DNA from: Litoditis marina
Lineage: Eukaryota; Nematoda; Chromadorea; Rhabditida; Rhabditidae
Direction: 5' to 3'
Assembly: GCA_964036275.1 (NCBI GenBank)
Contig: CAXIWQ010000010.1
Coordinates: 1 to 64,000, forward strand
DNA length: 64,000 bases
Made by a program: the position numbers and the translations under genes. Every line of letters begins with the position of its first letter. Within the stretch, counting starts at the first letter, position 1. Of this stretch, positions 22,189-33,349 are shown piece after piece. The notes below the pieces were generated by a model, which ran no database searches, was not told the origin of the DNA, and saw nothing but the letters and a program-made list of their open reading frames with translations.

Positions 22189-23723
22189 GAATGAGTGAAC
22201 AAAATTTGTTTCCTCGTAGGATACGGAACGTTGTTCTCTTCGAACCATTTTGCTGCCCTACTAGGGCAGAATCGTTTGTTCTGCTCAGATCAGCTAACTG
22301 TTTTTCCAGAACAGGAAAGTCTCATTGACATCCGATCCACACTCGAGAAAAACCACTTTTCTGCCCTACTAGGGCAGAATGAGTGAACAAAATATGTTTC
22401 CTCGTAGGATACGAAACGTTGTTCTCTTCGAACCATTTTGCTGCCCTACTAGGGCAGAATAGTTTGTTCTGCTCAGATCAGCTAACTGTTTTTCCAGAAC
22501 AAGAAAGTCTAATCGACATCCAATCCACACTTAAGCAAAACCACTTTTCTGCCCTACTAGGGCAGAATTGTTTGTTCTGCTCAGATCAGCTAACTGTTTT
22601 TCCAGAACAGGAAAGTCTCATTGACATCCGATCCACACTTGAGCAAAACCACTTTTCTGCCCTACTAGGGCAGAATGAGTGAACAAAATCTGTTTCCTCG
22701 TAGGATACGGAACGTTGTTCTCTCCGAACCATTTTGCTGCCCCACTAGGGCAGAATCGTTTGTTCTGCTCAGATCAGCTAACTGTTTTTCCAGAACAGGA
22801 AAGTCTCATTGACATCCGATCCACACTCGAGCAAAACCACTTTCTGCCCTACTAGGGCAGAATGAGTGAACAAAATCTGTTTCCTCGTAGGATACGGAAC
22901 GTTGTTCTCTCCGAACCATTTTGCTGCCCTACTAGGGCAGAATAGTTTGCTAACTGTTTTTCCAGAACAGGAAAGTCTCATCGACATCCGATCCACACTC
23001 GAGCAAAACCACTTTTCTGCCCTACTAGGGCAGAATGAGTGAACAAAATCTGTTTCCTCGTAGGATACGGAACGTTGTTCTCTTCGTACCATTTTGCTGC
23101 CCTACTAGGGCAGAATCGTTTGTTCTGCTCAGATCAGCTAACTGTTTTTCCAGAACAGGAAAGTCTCATTGACATCCGATCCACACTTGAGCAAAACCAC
23201 TTTTCTGCCCTACTAGGGCAGAATGAGTGAAAAAACTTTGTTTCCTCGTAGGATACGGAACGTTGTTCTCTTCGAACCATTTTGCTGCCCTACTAGGGCA
23301 GAATCGTTTGTTCTGCTCAGATCAGCTAACTGTTTTTCCAGAACAGGAAAATCTCATTGACATCCGATCCACACTCGAGCAAAACCACTTTTCTGCCCTA
23401 CTAGGGCAGAATGAGTGAACAAAATATGTTTCCTCGTAGGATACGAAACGTTGTTCTCTTCGAACCATTTTGCTGCCCTACTAGGGCAGAATAGTTTGTT
23501 CTGCTCAGATCAGCTAACTGTTTTTCCAGAACAAGAAAGTCTAATCGACATCCAATCCACACTTAAGCAAAACCACTTTTCTGCCCTACTAGGGCAGAAT
23601 AGTTTGTTCTGCTCAGATCAGCTAACTGTTTTTCCAGAACAGGAAAGTATCATCGACATCCGATCCACACTCGAGCAAAACCACTTTTCTGTCCTACTAG
23701 GCCAGAATGAGTGAACAAAATCT
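21640..23723 (+). repeat. Left arm of ~2.1-kb inverted duplication
   Basis: Positions x here match 48012 minus x on the other strand, through to 26372. Module order agrees: 296-bp unit, 188, 188, 173, the one-base-short B (CCACTTTCTG), 296, 188, 188, 173 and 188. Private changes in this arm include AAAAAACTTTG at about 23230, TCTTCGTACC at about 23087, GAATTGTTTG at 22566 and CTTGATC at about 22157. Few differences are visible; I did not count nucleotide identity. Confidence 0.9.
22189..23220 (+). repeat. Higher-order repeat, 1,957-bp period, copy 2 (partial)
   Basis: Carries the same linked marks as copy 1, including CCCCACTAGGG near 22742, CCACTTTCTG near 22839 and TCTTCGTACC near 23085. 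It is followed by two further units and then the fold-back joint. Confidence 0.88.
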
Positions 23724-23743
23724 CAGATTTTGTTCACTCATTC
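23705..23743. repeat. Fold-back joint: array orientation switches
   Basis: GAATGAGTGAACAAAATCT (23705-23723, start of an A module, + strand) is followed by one C and then the exact reverse complement of those 19 bases (23725-23743). The C is the complement of the next A-module base on the - strand, so the joint is two truncated A modules head to head with no extra bases. Pairing continues for two more bases outward, then meets the B-prime palindrome mismatch. All modules left of it are + and all right of it are -. This is a real inversion or fold-back breakpoint in the sequence given, or an assembly artefact. Confidence 0.96.
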
Positions 23744-24288
23744 TGCCCTAGTAGGGCAGAAAAGTGGTTTTGCTCGAGTGTGGATCGGATGTCAATGAGA
23801 CTTTCCTGTTCTGGAAAAAACAGTTAGCTGATCTGAGCAGAACAAACGATTCTGCCCTAGTAGGGCAGCAAAATGGTTCGGAGAGAACAACGTTCCGTAT
23901 CCTACGAGGAAACAGATTTTGTTCACTCATTCTGGCCTAGTAGGACAGAAAAATGGTTTTGCTCGAGTGTGGATCGGATGTCGATGATACTTTCCTGTTC
24001 TGGAAAAACAGTTAGCTGATCTGAGCAGAACAAACGATTCTGCCCTAGTAGGGCAGAAACTGGTGTGAACAGAACCTCGTTCCGTTTCCTATGAAAAGAA
24101 AGAGTTTGTTCACTCATTCTGCCCTAGTAGGGCAGAAAAGTGGTTTTGCTCGAGTGTGGATCGGATGTCAATGAGACTTTCCTGTTCTGGAAAAACAGTT
24201 AGCTGATCTGAGCAGAACAAACGATTCTGCCCTAGTAGGGCAGCAAAATGGTTCGGAGAGAACAACGTTCCGTATCCTACGAGAAAAC
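23724..24288 (-). repeat. 565-bp spacer between the mirrored arms
   Basis: All satellite, in the right-arm orientation. On the - strand it continues the A module cut at 24288, then B, a C (24041-24119, with TTTCTTTTCATAGG), B-prime, A, a B with one extra A (six A in CTGGAAAAAACAG near 23817) and the first 20 bp of an A that ends at the joint. It has no partner on the left of the joint at this position, so the duplication is asymmetric. Confidence 0.9.
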
Positions 24289-26372
24289 AGATTTTGTTCA
24301 CTCATTCTGGCCTAGTAGGACAGAAAAGTGGTTTTGCTCGAGTGTGGATCGGATGTCGATGATACTTTCCTGTTCTGGAAAAACAGTTAGCTGATCTGAG
24401 CAGAACAAACTATTCTGCCCTAGTAGGGCAGAAAAGTGGTTTTGCTTAAGTGTGGATTGGATGTCGATTAGACTTTCTTGTTCTGGAAAAACAGTTAGCT
24501 GATCTGAGCAGAACAAACTATTCTGCCCTAGTAGGGCAGCAAAATGGTTCGAAGAGAACAACGTTTCGTATCCTACGAGGAAACATATTTTGTTCACTCA
24601 TTCTGCCCTAGTAGGGCAGAAAAGTGGTTTTGCTCGAGTGTGGATCGGATGTCAATGAGACTTTCCTGTTCTGGAAAAACAGTTAGCTGATCTGAGCAGA
24701 ACAAACGATTCTGCCCTAGTAGGGCAGCAAAATGGTTCGAAGAGAACAACGTTCCGTATCCTACGAGGAAACAAATTTTGTTCACTCATTCTGCCCTAGT
24801 AGGGCAGAAAAGTGGTTTTGCTCAAGTGTGGATCGGATGTCAATGAGACTTTCCTGTTCTGGAAAAACAGTTAGCTGATCTGAGCAGAACAAACGATTCT
24901 GCCCTAGTAGGGCAGCAAAATGGTTCGAAGAGAACAACGTTCCGTATCCTACGAGGAAACAGATTTTGTTCACTCATTCTGCCCTAGTAGGGCAGAAAAG
25001 TGGTTTTGCTCGAGTGTGGATTGGATGTCGATGAGACTTTCCTGTTCTGGAAAAACAATTAGCAAACTATTCTGCCCTAGTAGGGCAGAAAAATGGTTCG
25101 GAGAGAACAACGTTCCGTATCCTACGAGGAAACAGATTTTGTTCACTCATTCTGCCCTAGTAGGGCAGAAAGTGGTTTTGCTCGAGTGTGGATCGGATGT
25201 CAATGAGACTTTCCTGTTCTGGAAAAACAGTTAGCTGATCTGAGCAGAACAAACGATTCTGCCCTAGTGGGGCAGCAAAATGGTTCGGAGAGAACAACGT
25301 TCCGTATCCTACGAGGAAACAGATTTTGTTCACTCATTCTGCCCTAGTAGGGCAGAAAAGTGGTTTTGCTCAAGTGTGGATCGGATGTCAATGAGACTTT
25401 CCTGTTCTGGAAAAACAGTTAGCTGATCTGAGCAGAACAAACGATTCTGCCCTAGTAGGGCAGAAAAGTGGTTTTGCTTAAGTGTGGATTGGATGTCGAT
25501 TAGACTTTCTTGTTCTGGAAAAACAGTTAGCTGATCTGAGCAGAACAAACTATTCTGCCCTAGTAGGGCAGCAAAATGGTTCGAAGAGAACAACGTTTCG
25601 TATCCTACGAGGAAACATATTTTGTTCACTCATTCTGCCCTAGTAGGGCAGAAAAGTGGTTTTTCTCGAGTGTGGATCGGATGTCAATGAGACTTTCCTG
25701 TTCTGGAAAAACAGTTAGCTGATCTGAGCAGAACAAACGATTCTGCCCTAGTAGGGCAGCAAAATGGTTCGAAGAGAACAACGTTCCGTATCCTACGAGG
25801 AAACAAATTTTGTTCACTCATTCTGCCCTAGTAGGGCAGAAAAGTGGTTTTGCTCAAGTGTGGATCGGATGTCAATGAGACTTTCCTGTTCTGGAAAAAC
25901 AGTTAGCTGATCTGAGCAGAACAAACGATTCTGCCCTAGTAGGGCAGCAAAATGGTTCGAAGAGAACAACGTTCCGTATCCTACGAGGAAACCGATTTTG
26001 TTCACTCATTCTGCCCTAGTAGGGCAGAAAAGTGGTTTTGCTCGAGTGTGGATCGGATGTCGATGAGACTTTCCTGTTCTGGAAAAACAGTTAGCAAACT
26101 ATTCTGCCCTAGTAGGGCAGCAAAATGGTTCGGAGTGAACAACGTTCCGTATCCTACGAGGAAACAGATTTTGTTCACTCATTCTGCCCTAGTAGGGCAG
26201 AAAAGTGGTTTTGCTCGAGTGTGGATCGGATGTCAATGAGACTTTCCTGTTCTGGAAAAACAGTTAGCTGATCTGAGCAGAACAAACGATTCTGCCCTAG
26301 TAGGGCAGCAAAATGGTTCGGAGAGAACAACGTTCCGTATCCTACGAGGAAACAGATTTTGTTCACTCATTC
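24289..26372 (-). repeat. Right arm of ~2.1-kb inverted duplication
   Basis: Mirror partner of 21640-23723. It shares the rare GATACGAAACG A module with ACAAAATATG (near 24524-24603), the one-base-short B near 25168 and the GGGG boundary variant near 25268. Private changes here include GTGGATTGG at about 25018, CAATTAGC at about 25056 and GGAGTGAAC at about 26132. Beyond 26372 the two arms have different unit orders. The arm is itself repeated at 28434-30517, 4,145 bp away. Confidence 0.9.
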
Positions 26373-27405
26373 TGCCCTAGTAGGGCAGAAAAGTGGTTTT
26401 GCTCAAGTGTGGATCGGATGTCAATGAGACTTTCCTGTTCTGGAAAAACAGTTAGCTGATCTGAGCAGAACAAACGATTCTGCCCTAGTAGGGCAGAAAA
26501 GTGGTTTTGCTTAAGTGTGGATTGGATGTCAATTAGACTTTCTTGTTCTGGAAAAACAGTTAGCTGATCTGAGCAGAACAAACTATTCTGCCCTAGTAGG
26601 GCAGCAAAATGGTTTGGAGAGAACAACGTTCCGTATCCTACGAGGAAACAGATTTTGTTCACTCATTCTGCCCTAGTAGGGCAGAAAAGTGGTTTTGCTC
26701 GAGTGTGGATCGGATGTCAATGAGACTTTCCTGTTCTGGAAAAACAGTTAGCTGATCTGAGCAGAACAAACTATTCTGCCCTGGTAGGGCAGCAAAATGG
26801 TTCGAAGGGAACAACGTTCCGTATCCTACGAGAAAACAGATTTTGTTCACTCATTCTGCCCTAGTAGGGCAGAAAAGTGGTGTGAACAGAACCTCGTTCC
26901 GTTTCCTATGAAAACAAAGATTTTGTTCACTCATTCTGGCCCAGTAGGGCAGAAAAGTGGTTTTGCTCGAGTGTGGATCGGATGTCGATTAGACTTTCCT
27001 GTTCTGGAAAAACACTTAGCTGATCTGAGCAGAACAAACTATTCTGCCCTAGTAGGGCAGCAAAAAGGTTTGGAGAGAACAACGTTCCGTATCCTACGAG
27101 GAAACCGATTTTGTTCACTCATTCTGGCCTAGTAGGACAGAAAAATGGTTTTGCTCGAGTGTGGATCGGATGTCGATGATACTTTCCTGTTCTGGAAAAA
27201 CAGTTAGCTGATCTGAGCAGAACAAACTATTCTGCCCTAGTAGGGCAGAAAAGTGGTTTTGCTCGAGTGTGGATCGGATGTCGATGAGACTTTCCTGTTC
27301 TGGAAAAACAGTAAGCAAACTATTCTGCCCTAGTAGGGCAGCAAAATGGTCCGGAGAGAACAACGTTCCGTATCCTACGAGGAAACAGATTTTGTTCACT
27401 CATTC
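25932..27405 (-). repeat. Second mirrored block, right copy
   Basis: Partner of 18838-20311 on the opposite strand, with the C module at 26857-26936 and the 281-bp unit at 27125-27405. The A after C has the boundary CTGCCCTGGTAGGGCAG on the + strand, the complement of the left-arm CCTACCAGGG form. The first 0.4 kb overlaps the ~2.1-kb inverted arm, so this stretch of the right arm matches two places on the left. Confidence 0.82.
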
Positions 27406-28077
27406 TGCCCTAGTAGGGCAGAAAAGTGGTTTTGCTCGAGTGTGGATCGGATGTCAATGAGACTTTCCTGTTCTGGAAAAACAGTTAGCTGATCTGAGCA
27501 GAACAAACGATTCCGCCCTAGTAGGGCAGAAAAGTGGTTTTGCTTAAGTGTGGATTGGATGTCGATTAGACTTTCTTGTTCTGGAAAAACAGTTAGCTGA
27601 TCTGAGCAGAACCAACTATTCTGCCCTAGTAGGGCAGCAAAATGGTTTGGAGAGAACAACGTTCCGTATCCTACGAGGAAACCGATTTTGTTCACTCATT
27701 CTGGCCTATTAGGACAGAAAAATGGTTTTGCTAGAGTGTGGATCGGATGTCGATGATACTTTAATGTTCTGGAAAAACAGTTAGCTGATCTGAGCAGAAC
27801 AAACTATTCTGCCCTAGTAGGGCAGCAAAATGGTTTGGAGAGAACAACGTTCCGTATCCTACGAGGAAACAGATTTTGTTCACTCATTCTGCCCTAGTAG
27901 GGCAGAAAAGTGGTTTTGCTCGAGTGTGGATCGGATGTCAATGAGACTTTCCTGTTCTGGAAAAACAGTTAGCTGATCTGAGCAGAACAAACTATTCTGC
28001 CCTGGTAGGGCAGCAAAATGGTTCGAAGGGAACAACGTTCCGTATCCTACGAGGAAACAGATTTTGTTCACTCATTC

Positions 28078-31000
28078 TGGCCTAGTAGGACAGAAAAATG
28101 GTTTTGCTCGAGTGTGGATCGGATGTCGATGATACTTTCCTGTTCTGGAAAAACAGTTAGCTGATCTGAGCAGAACAAACGATTCTGCCCTAGTAGGGCA
28201 GAAACTGGTGTGAACAGAACCTCGTTCCGTTTCCTATGAAAAGAAAGAGTTTGTTCACTCATTCTGCCCTAGTAGGGCAGAAAAGTGGTTTTGCTCGAGT
28301 GTGGATCGGATGTCAATGAGACTTTCCTGTTCTGGAAAAACAGTTAGCTGATCTGAGCAGAACAAACGATTCTGCCCTAGTAGGGCAGCAAAATGGTTCG
28401 GAGAGAACAACGTTCCGTATCCTACGAGAAAACAGATTTTGTTCACTCATTCTGGCCTAGTAGGACAGAAAAGTGGTTTTGCTCGAGTGTGGATCGGATG
28501 TCGATGATACTTTCCTGTTCTGGAAAAACAGTTAGCTGATCTGAGCAGAACAAACTATTCTGCCCTAGTAGGGCAGAAAAGTGGTTTTGCTTAAGTGTGG
28601 ATTGGATGTCGATTAGACTTTCTTGTTCTGGAAAAACAGTTAGCTGATCTGAGCAGAACAAACTATTCTGCCCTAGTAGGGCAGCAAAATGGTTCGAAGA
28701 GAACAACGTTTCGTATCCTACGAGGAAACATATTTTGTTCACTCATTCTGCCCTAGTAGGGCAGAAAAGTGGTTTTGCTCGAGTGTGGATCGGATGTCAA
28801 TGAGACTTTCCTGTTCTGGAAAAACAGTTAGCTGATCTGAGCAGAACAAACGATTCTGCCCTAGTAGGGCAGCAAAATGGTTCGAAGAGAACAACGTTCC
28901 GTATCCTACGAGGAAACAAATTTTGTTCACTCATTCTGCCCTAGTAGGGCAGAAAAGTGGTTTTGCTCAAGTGTGGATCGGATGTCAATGAGACTTTCCT
29001 GTTCTGGAAAAACAGTTAGCTGATCTGAGCAGAACAAACGATTCTGCCCTAGTAGGGCAGCAAAATGGTTCGAAGAGAACAACGTTCCGTATCCTACGAG
29101 GAAACAGATTTTGTTCACTCATTCTGCCCTAGTAGGGCAGAAAAGTGGTTTTGCTCGAGTGTGGATTGGATGTCGATGAGACTTTCCTGTTCTGGAAAAA
29201 CAATTAGCAAACTATTCTGCCCTAGTAGGGCAGAAAAATGGTTCGGAGAGAACAACGTTCCGTATCCTACGAGGAAACAGATTTTGTTCACTCATTCTGC
29301 CCTAGTAGGGCAGAAAGTGGTTTTGCTCGAGTGTGGATCGGATGTCAATGAGACTTTCCTGTTCTGGAAAAACAGTTAGCTGATCTGAGCAGAACAAACG
29401 ATTCTGCCCTAGTGGGGCAGCAAAATGGTTCGGAGAGAACAACGTTCCGTATCCTACGAGGAAACAGATTTTGTTCACTCATTCTGCCCTAGTAGGGCAG
29501 AAAAGTGGTTTTGCTCAAGTGTGGATCGGATGTCAATGAGACTTTCCTGTTCTGGAAAAACAGTTAGCTGATCTGAGCAGAACAAACGATTCTGCCCTAG
29601 TAGGGCAGAAAAGTGGTTTTGCTTAAGTGTGGATTGGATGTCGATTAGACTTTCTTGTTCTGGAAAAACAGTTAGCTGATCTGAGCAGAACAAACTATTC
29701 TGCCCTAGTAGGGCAGCAAAATGGTTCGAAGAGAACAACGTTTCGTATCCTACGAGGAAACATATTTTGTTCACTCATTCTGCCCTAGTAGGGCAGAAAA
29801 GTGGTTTTTCTCGAGTGTGGATCGGATGTCAATGAGACTTTCCTGTTCTGGAAAAACAGTTAGCTGATCTGAGCAGAACAAACGATTCTGCCCTAGTAGG
29901 GCAGCAAAATGGTTCGAAGAGAACAACGTTCCGTATCCTACGAGGAAACAAATTTTGTTCACTCATTCTGCCCTAGTAGGGCAGAAAAGTGGTTTTGCTC
30001 AAGTGTGGATCGGATGTCAATGAGACTTTCCTGTTCTGGAAAAACAGTTAGCTGATCTGAGCAGAACAAACGATTCTGCCCTAGTAGGGCAGCAAAATGG
30101 TTCGAAGAGAACAACGTTCCGTATCCTACGAGGAAACCGATTTTGTTCACTCATTCTGCCCTAGTAGGGCAGAAAAGTGGTTTTGCTCGAGTGTGGATCG
30201 GATGTCGATGAGACTTTCCTGTTCTGGAAAAACAGTTAGCAAACTATTCTGCCCTAGTAGGGCAGCAAAATGGTTCGGAGTGAACAACGTTCCGTATCCT
30301 ACGAGGAAACAGATTTTGTTCACTCATTCTGCCCTAGTAGGGCAGAAAAGTGGTTTTGCTCGAGTGTGGATCGGATGTCAATGAGACTTTCCTGTTCTGG
30401 AAAAACAGTTAGCTGATCTGAGCAGAACAAACGATTCTGCCCTAGTAGGGCAGCAAAATGGTTCGGAGAGAACAACGTTCCGTATCCTACGAGGAAACAG
30501 ATTTTGTTCACTCATTCTGCCCTAGTAGGGCAGAAAAGTGGTTTTGCTCAAGTGTGGATCGGATGTCAATGAGACTTTCCTGTTCTGGAAAAACAGTTAG
30601 CTGATCTGAGCAGAACAAACGATTCTGCCCTAGTAGGGCAGAAAAGTGGTTTTGCTTAAGTGTGGATTGGATGTCAATTAGACTTTCTTGTTCTGGAAAA
30701 ACAGTTAGCTGATCTGAGCAGAACAAACTATTCTGCCCTAGTAGGGCAGCAAAATGGTTTGGAGAGAACAACGTTCCGTATCCTACGAGGAAACAGATTT
30801 TGTTCACTCATTCTGCCCTAGTAGGGCAGAAAAGTGGTTTTGCTCGAGTGTGGATCGGATGTCAATGAGACTTTCCTGTTCTGGAAAAACAGTTAGCTGA
30901 TCTGAGCAGAACAAACTATTCTGCCCTGGTAGGGCAGCAAAATGGTTCGAAGGGAACAACGTTCCGTATCCTACGAGAAAACAGATTTTGTTCACTCATT

Positions 31001-32222
31001 CTGCCCTAGTAGGGCAGAAAAGTGGTGTGAACAGAACCTCGTTCCGTTTCCTATGAAAACAAAGATTTTGTTCACTCATTCTGGCCCAGTAGGGCAGAAA
31101 AGTGGTTTTGCTCGAGTGTGGATCGGATGTCGATTAGACTTTCCTGTTCTGGAAAAACACTTAGCTGATCTGAGCAGAACAAACTATTCTGCCCTAGTAG
31201 GGCAGCAAAAAGGTTTGGAGAGAACAACGTTCCGTATCCTACGAGGAAACCGATTTTGTTCACTCATTCTGGCCTAGTAGGACAGAAAAATGGTTTTGCT
31301 CGAGTGTGGATCGGATGTCGATGATACTTTCCTGTTCTGGAAAAACAGTTAGCTGATCTGAGCAGAACAAACTATTCTGCCCTAGTAGGGCAGAAAAGTG
31401 GTTTTGCTCGAGTGTGGATCGGATGTCGATGAGACTTTCCTGTTCTGGAAAAACAGTAAGCAAACTATTCTGCCCTAGTAGGGCAGCAAAATGGTCCGGA
31501 GAGAACAACGTTCCGTATCCTACGAGGAAACAGATTTTGTTCACTCATTCTGCCCTAGTAGGGCAGAAAAGTGGTTTTGCTCGAGTGTGGATCGGATGTC
31601 AATGAGACTTTCCTGTTCTGGAAAAACAGTTAGCTGATCTGAGCAGAACAAACGATTCCGCCCTAGTAGGGCAGAAAAGTGGTTTTGCTTAAGTGTGGAT
31701 TGGATGTCGATTAGACTTTCTTGTTCTGGAAAAACAGTTAGCTGATCTGAGCAGAACCAACTATTCTGCCCTAGTAGGGCAGCAAAATGGTTTGGAGAGA
31801 ACAACGTTCCGTATCCTACGAGGAAACCGATTTTGTTCACTCATTCTGGCCTATTAGGACAGAAAAATGGTTTTGCTAGAGTGTGGATCGGATGTCGATG
31901 ATACTTTAATGTTCTGGAAAAACAGTTAGCTGATCTGAGCAGAACAAACTATTCTGCCCTAGTAGGGCAGCAAAATGGTTTGGAGAGAACAACGTTCCGT
32001 ATCCTACGAGGAAACAGATTTTGTTCACTCATTCTGCCCTAGTAGGGCAGAAAAGTGGTTTTGCTCGAGTGTGGATCGGATGTCAATGAGACTTTCCTGT
32101 TCTGGAAAAAACAGTTAGCTGATCTGAGCAGAACAAACTATTCTGCCCTGGTAGGGCAGCAAAATGGTTCGAAGGGAACAACGTTCCGTATCCTACGAGA
32201 AAACAGATTTTGTTCACTCATT
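28078..32222 (-). repeat. Higher-order repeat, 4,145-bp period, copy 2
   Basis: Repeats 23933-28077, including private changes such as GGAGTGAAC (near 30277) and CAATTAGC (near 29201). The copies look nearly identical by eye, so this duplication is recent, or the array is homogenised, or an assembler repeated it. One extra A appears near 32105. Confidence 0.92.
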
Positions 32223-33190
32223 CTGCCCTAGTAGGGCAGAAAAGTGGTGTGAACAGAACCTCGTTCCGTTTCCTATGAAAACAAAGATTTTGTTCACTCA
32301 TTCTGGCCCAGTAGGGCAGAAAAGTGGTTTTGCTCGAGTGTGGATCGGATGTCGATTAGACTTTCCTGTTCTGGAAAAACACTTAGCTGATCTGAGCAGA
32401 ACAAACTATTCTGCCCTAGTAGGGCAGCAAAAAGGTTTGGAGAGAACAACGTTCCGTATCCTACGAGGAAACCGATTTTGTTCACTCATTCTGGCCTAGT
32501 AGGACAGAAAAATGGTTTTGCTCGAGTGTGGATCGGATGTCGATGATACTTTCCTGTTCTGGAAAAACAGTTAGCTGATCTGAGCAGAACAAACTATTCT
32601 GCCCTAGTAGGGCAGAAAAGTGGTTTTGCTCGAGTGTGGATCGGATGTCGATGAGACTTTCCTGTTCTGGAAAAACAGTAAGCAAACTATTCTGCCCTAG
32701 TAGGGCAGCAAAATGGTCCGGAGAGAACAACGTTCCGTATCCTACGAGGAAACAGATTTTGTTCACTCATTCTGCCCTAGTAGGGCAGAAAAGTGGTTTT
32801 GCTCGAGTGTGGATCGGATGTCAATGAGACTTTCCTGTTCTGGAAAAACAGTTAGCTGATCTGAGCAGAACAAACGATTCCGCCCTAGTAGGGCAGAAAA
32901 GTGGTTTTGCTTAAGTGTGGATTGGATGTCGATTAGACTTTCTTGTTCTGGAAAAACAGTTAGCTGATCTGAGCAGAACCAACTATTCTGCCCTAGTAGG
33001 GCAGCAAAATGGTTTGGAGAGAACAACGTTCCGTATCCTACGAGGAAACCGATTTTGTTCACTCATTCTGGCCTATTAGGACAGAAAAATGGTTTTTCTA
33101 GAGTGTGGATCGGATGTCGATGATACTTTAATGTTCTGGAAAAACAGTTAGCTGATCTGAGCAGAACAAACTATTCTGCCCTAGTAGGGC
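32036..33190 (-). repeat. 1,222-bp tandem copy of 30814-31968
   Basis: Matches 30814 onward at 1,222 bp, including C at 32224-32303, the GAACCAACTATTC mark near 32976 and the TTTAATGTTC module near 33127. Here that last module has TTTTTCTAGAG instead of TTTTGCTAGAG. The match stops near 33.19 kb, where a new set of unit types begins. Confidence 0.88.
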
Positions 33191-33349
33191 AGAAAAGTGG
33201 TTTTGCTCGAGTGTGGATCGGATGTCGATGATACTTTCCTGTTCTGGAAAAACAGTTAGCAAACTATTCTGCCCTAGTAGGGCAGCAAAATGGTTCGGAG
33301 AGAACAACGTTCTGTATCCTACGAGGAAACAGATTTTGTTCACTCATTC

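Larger units (their letters stand above)
1..23723 (+). repeat. Satellite array, left arm (A-to-B on + strand)
   Basis: This is continuous tandem satellite with no interrupting unique sequence. Every module reads in the + direction. The commonest period is 188 bp (80-bp module A plus 108-bp module B), seen for example at 1106, 1294 and 1482. Other units are 296, 281, 268 and 173 bp. All module ends carry the 17-bp palindrome CTGCCCTACTAGGGCAG or a variant. Higher-order periods of about 5.5, 3.3, 2.4, 2.0 and 1.2 kb overlie the monomer. The first base of the window lies at base 9 of an A module, so the array continues to the left. Short open frames recur in each unit but shift frame from unit to unit, so I call no gene. 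Tandem satellite is certain from the sequence; a eukaryotic, heterochromatic setting is inferred. Confidence 0.98.
23933..28077 (-). repeat. Higher-order repeat, 4,145-bp period, copy 1
   Basis: Unit order recurs exactly 4,145 bp to the right from about 23.93 kb, with no net indel over the matched span. It contains the mirrored arm, the C module at 26857 and the 281-bp unit. It also holds a B with GAACCAACTATTC near 27609 and a module with CTATTAGGAC, CTAGAGTG and TTTAATGTTC near 27705-27775. Confidence 0.92.

Noticed and set aside
1..23723. CRISPR array: short palindromic repeats at regular spacing
   Set aside because: The intervals of 80-108 bp are themselves repeated A, B and C modules, not unique spacers, and there are no cas genes.
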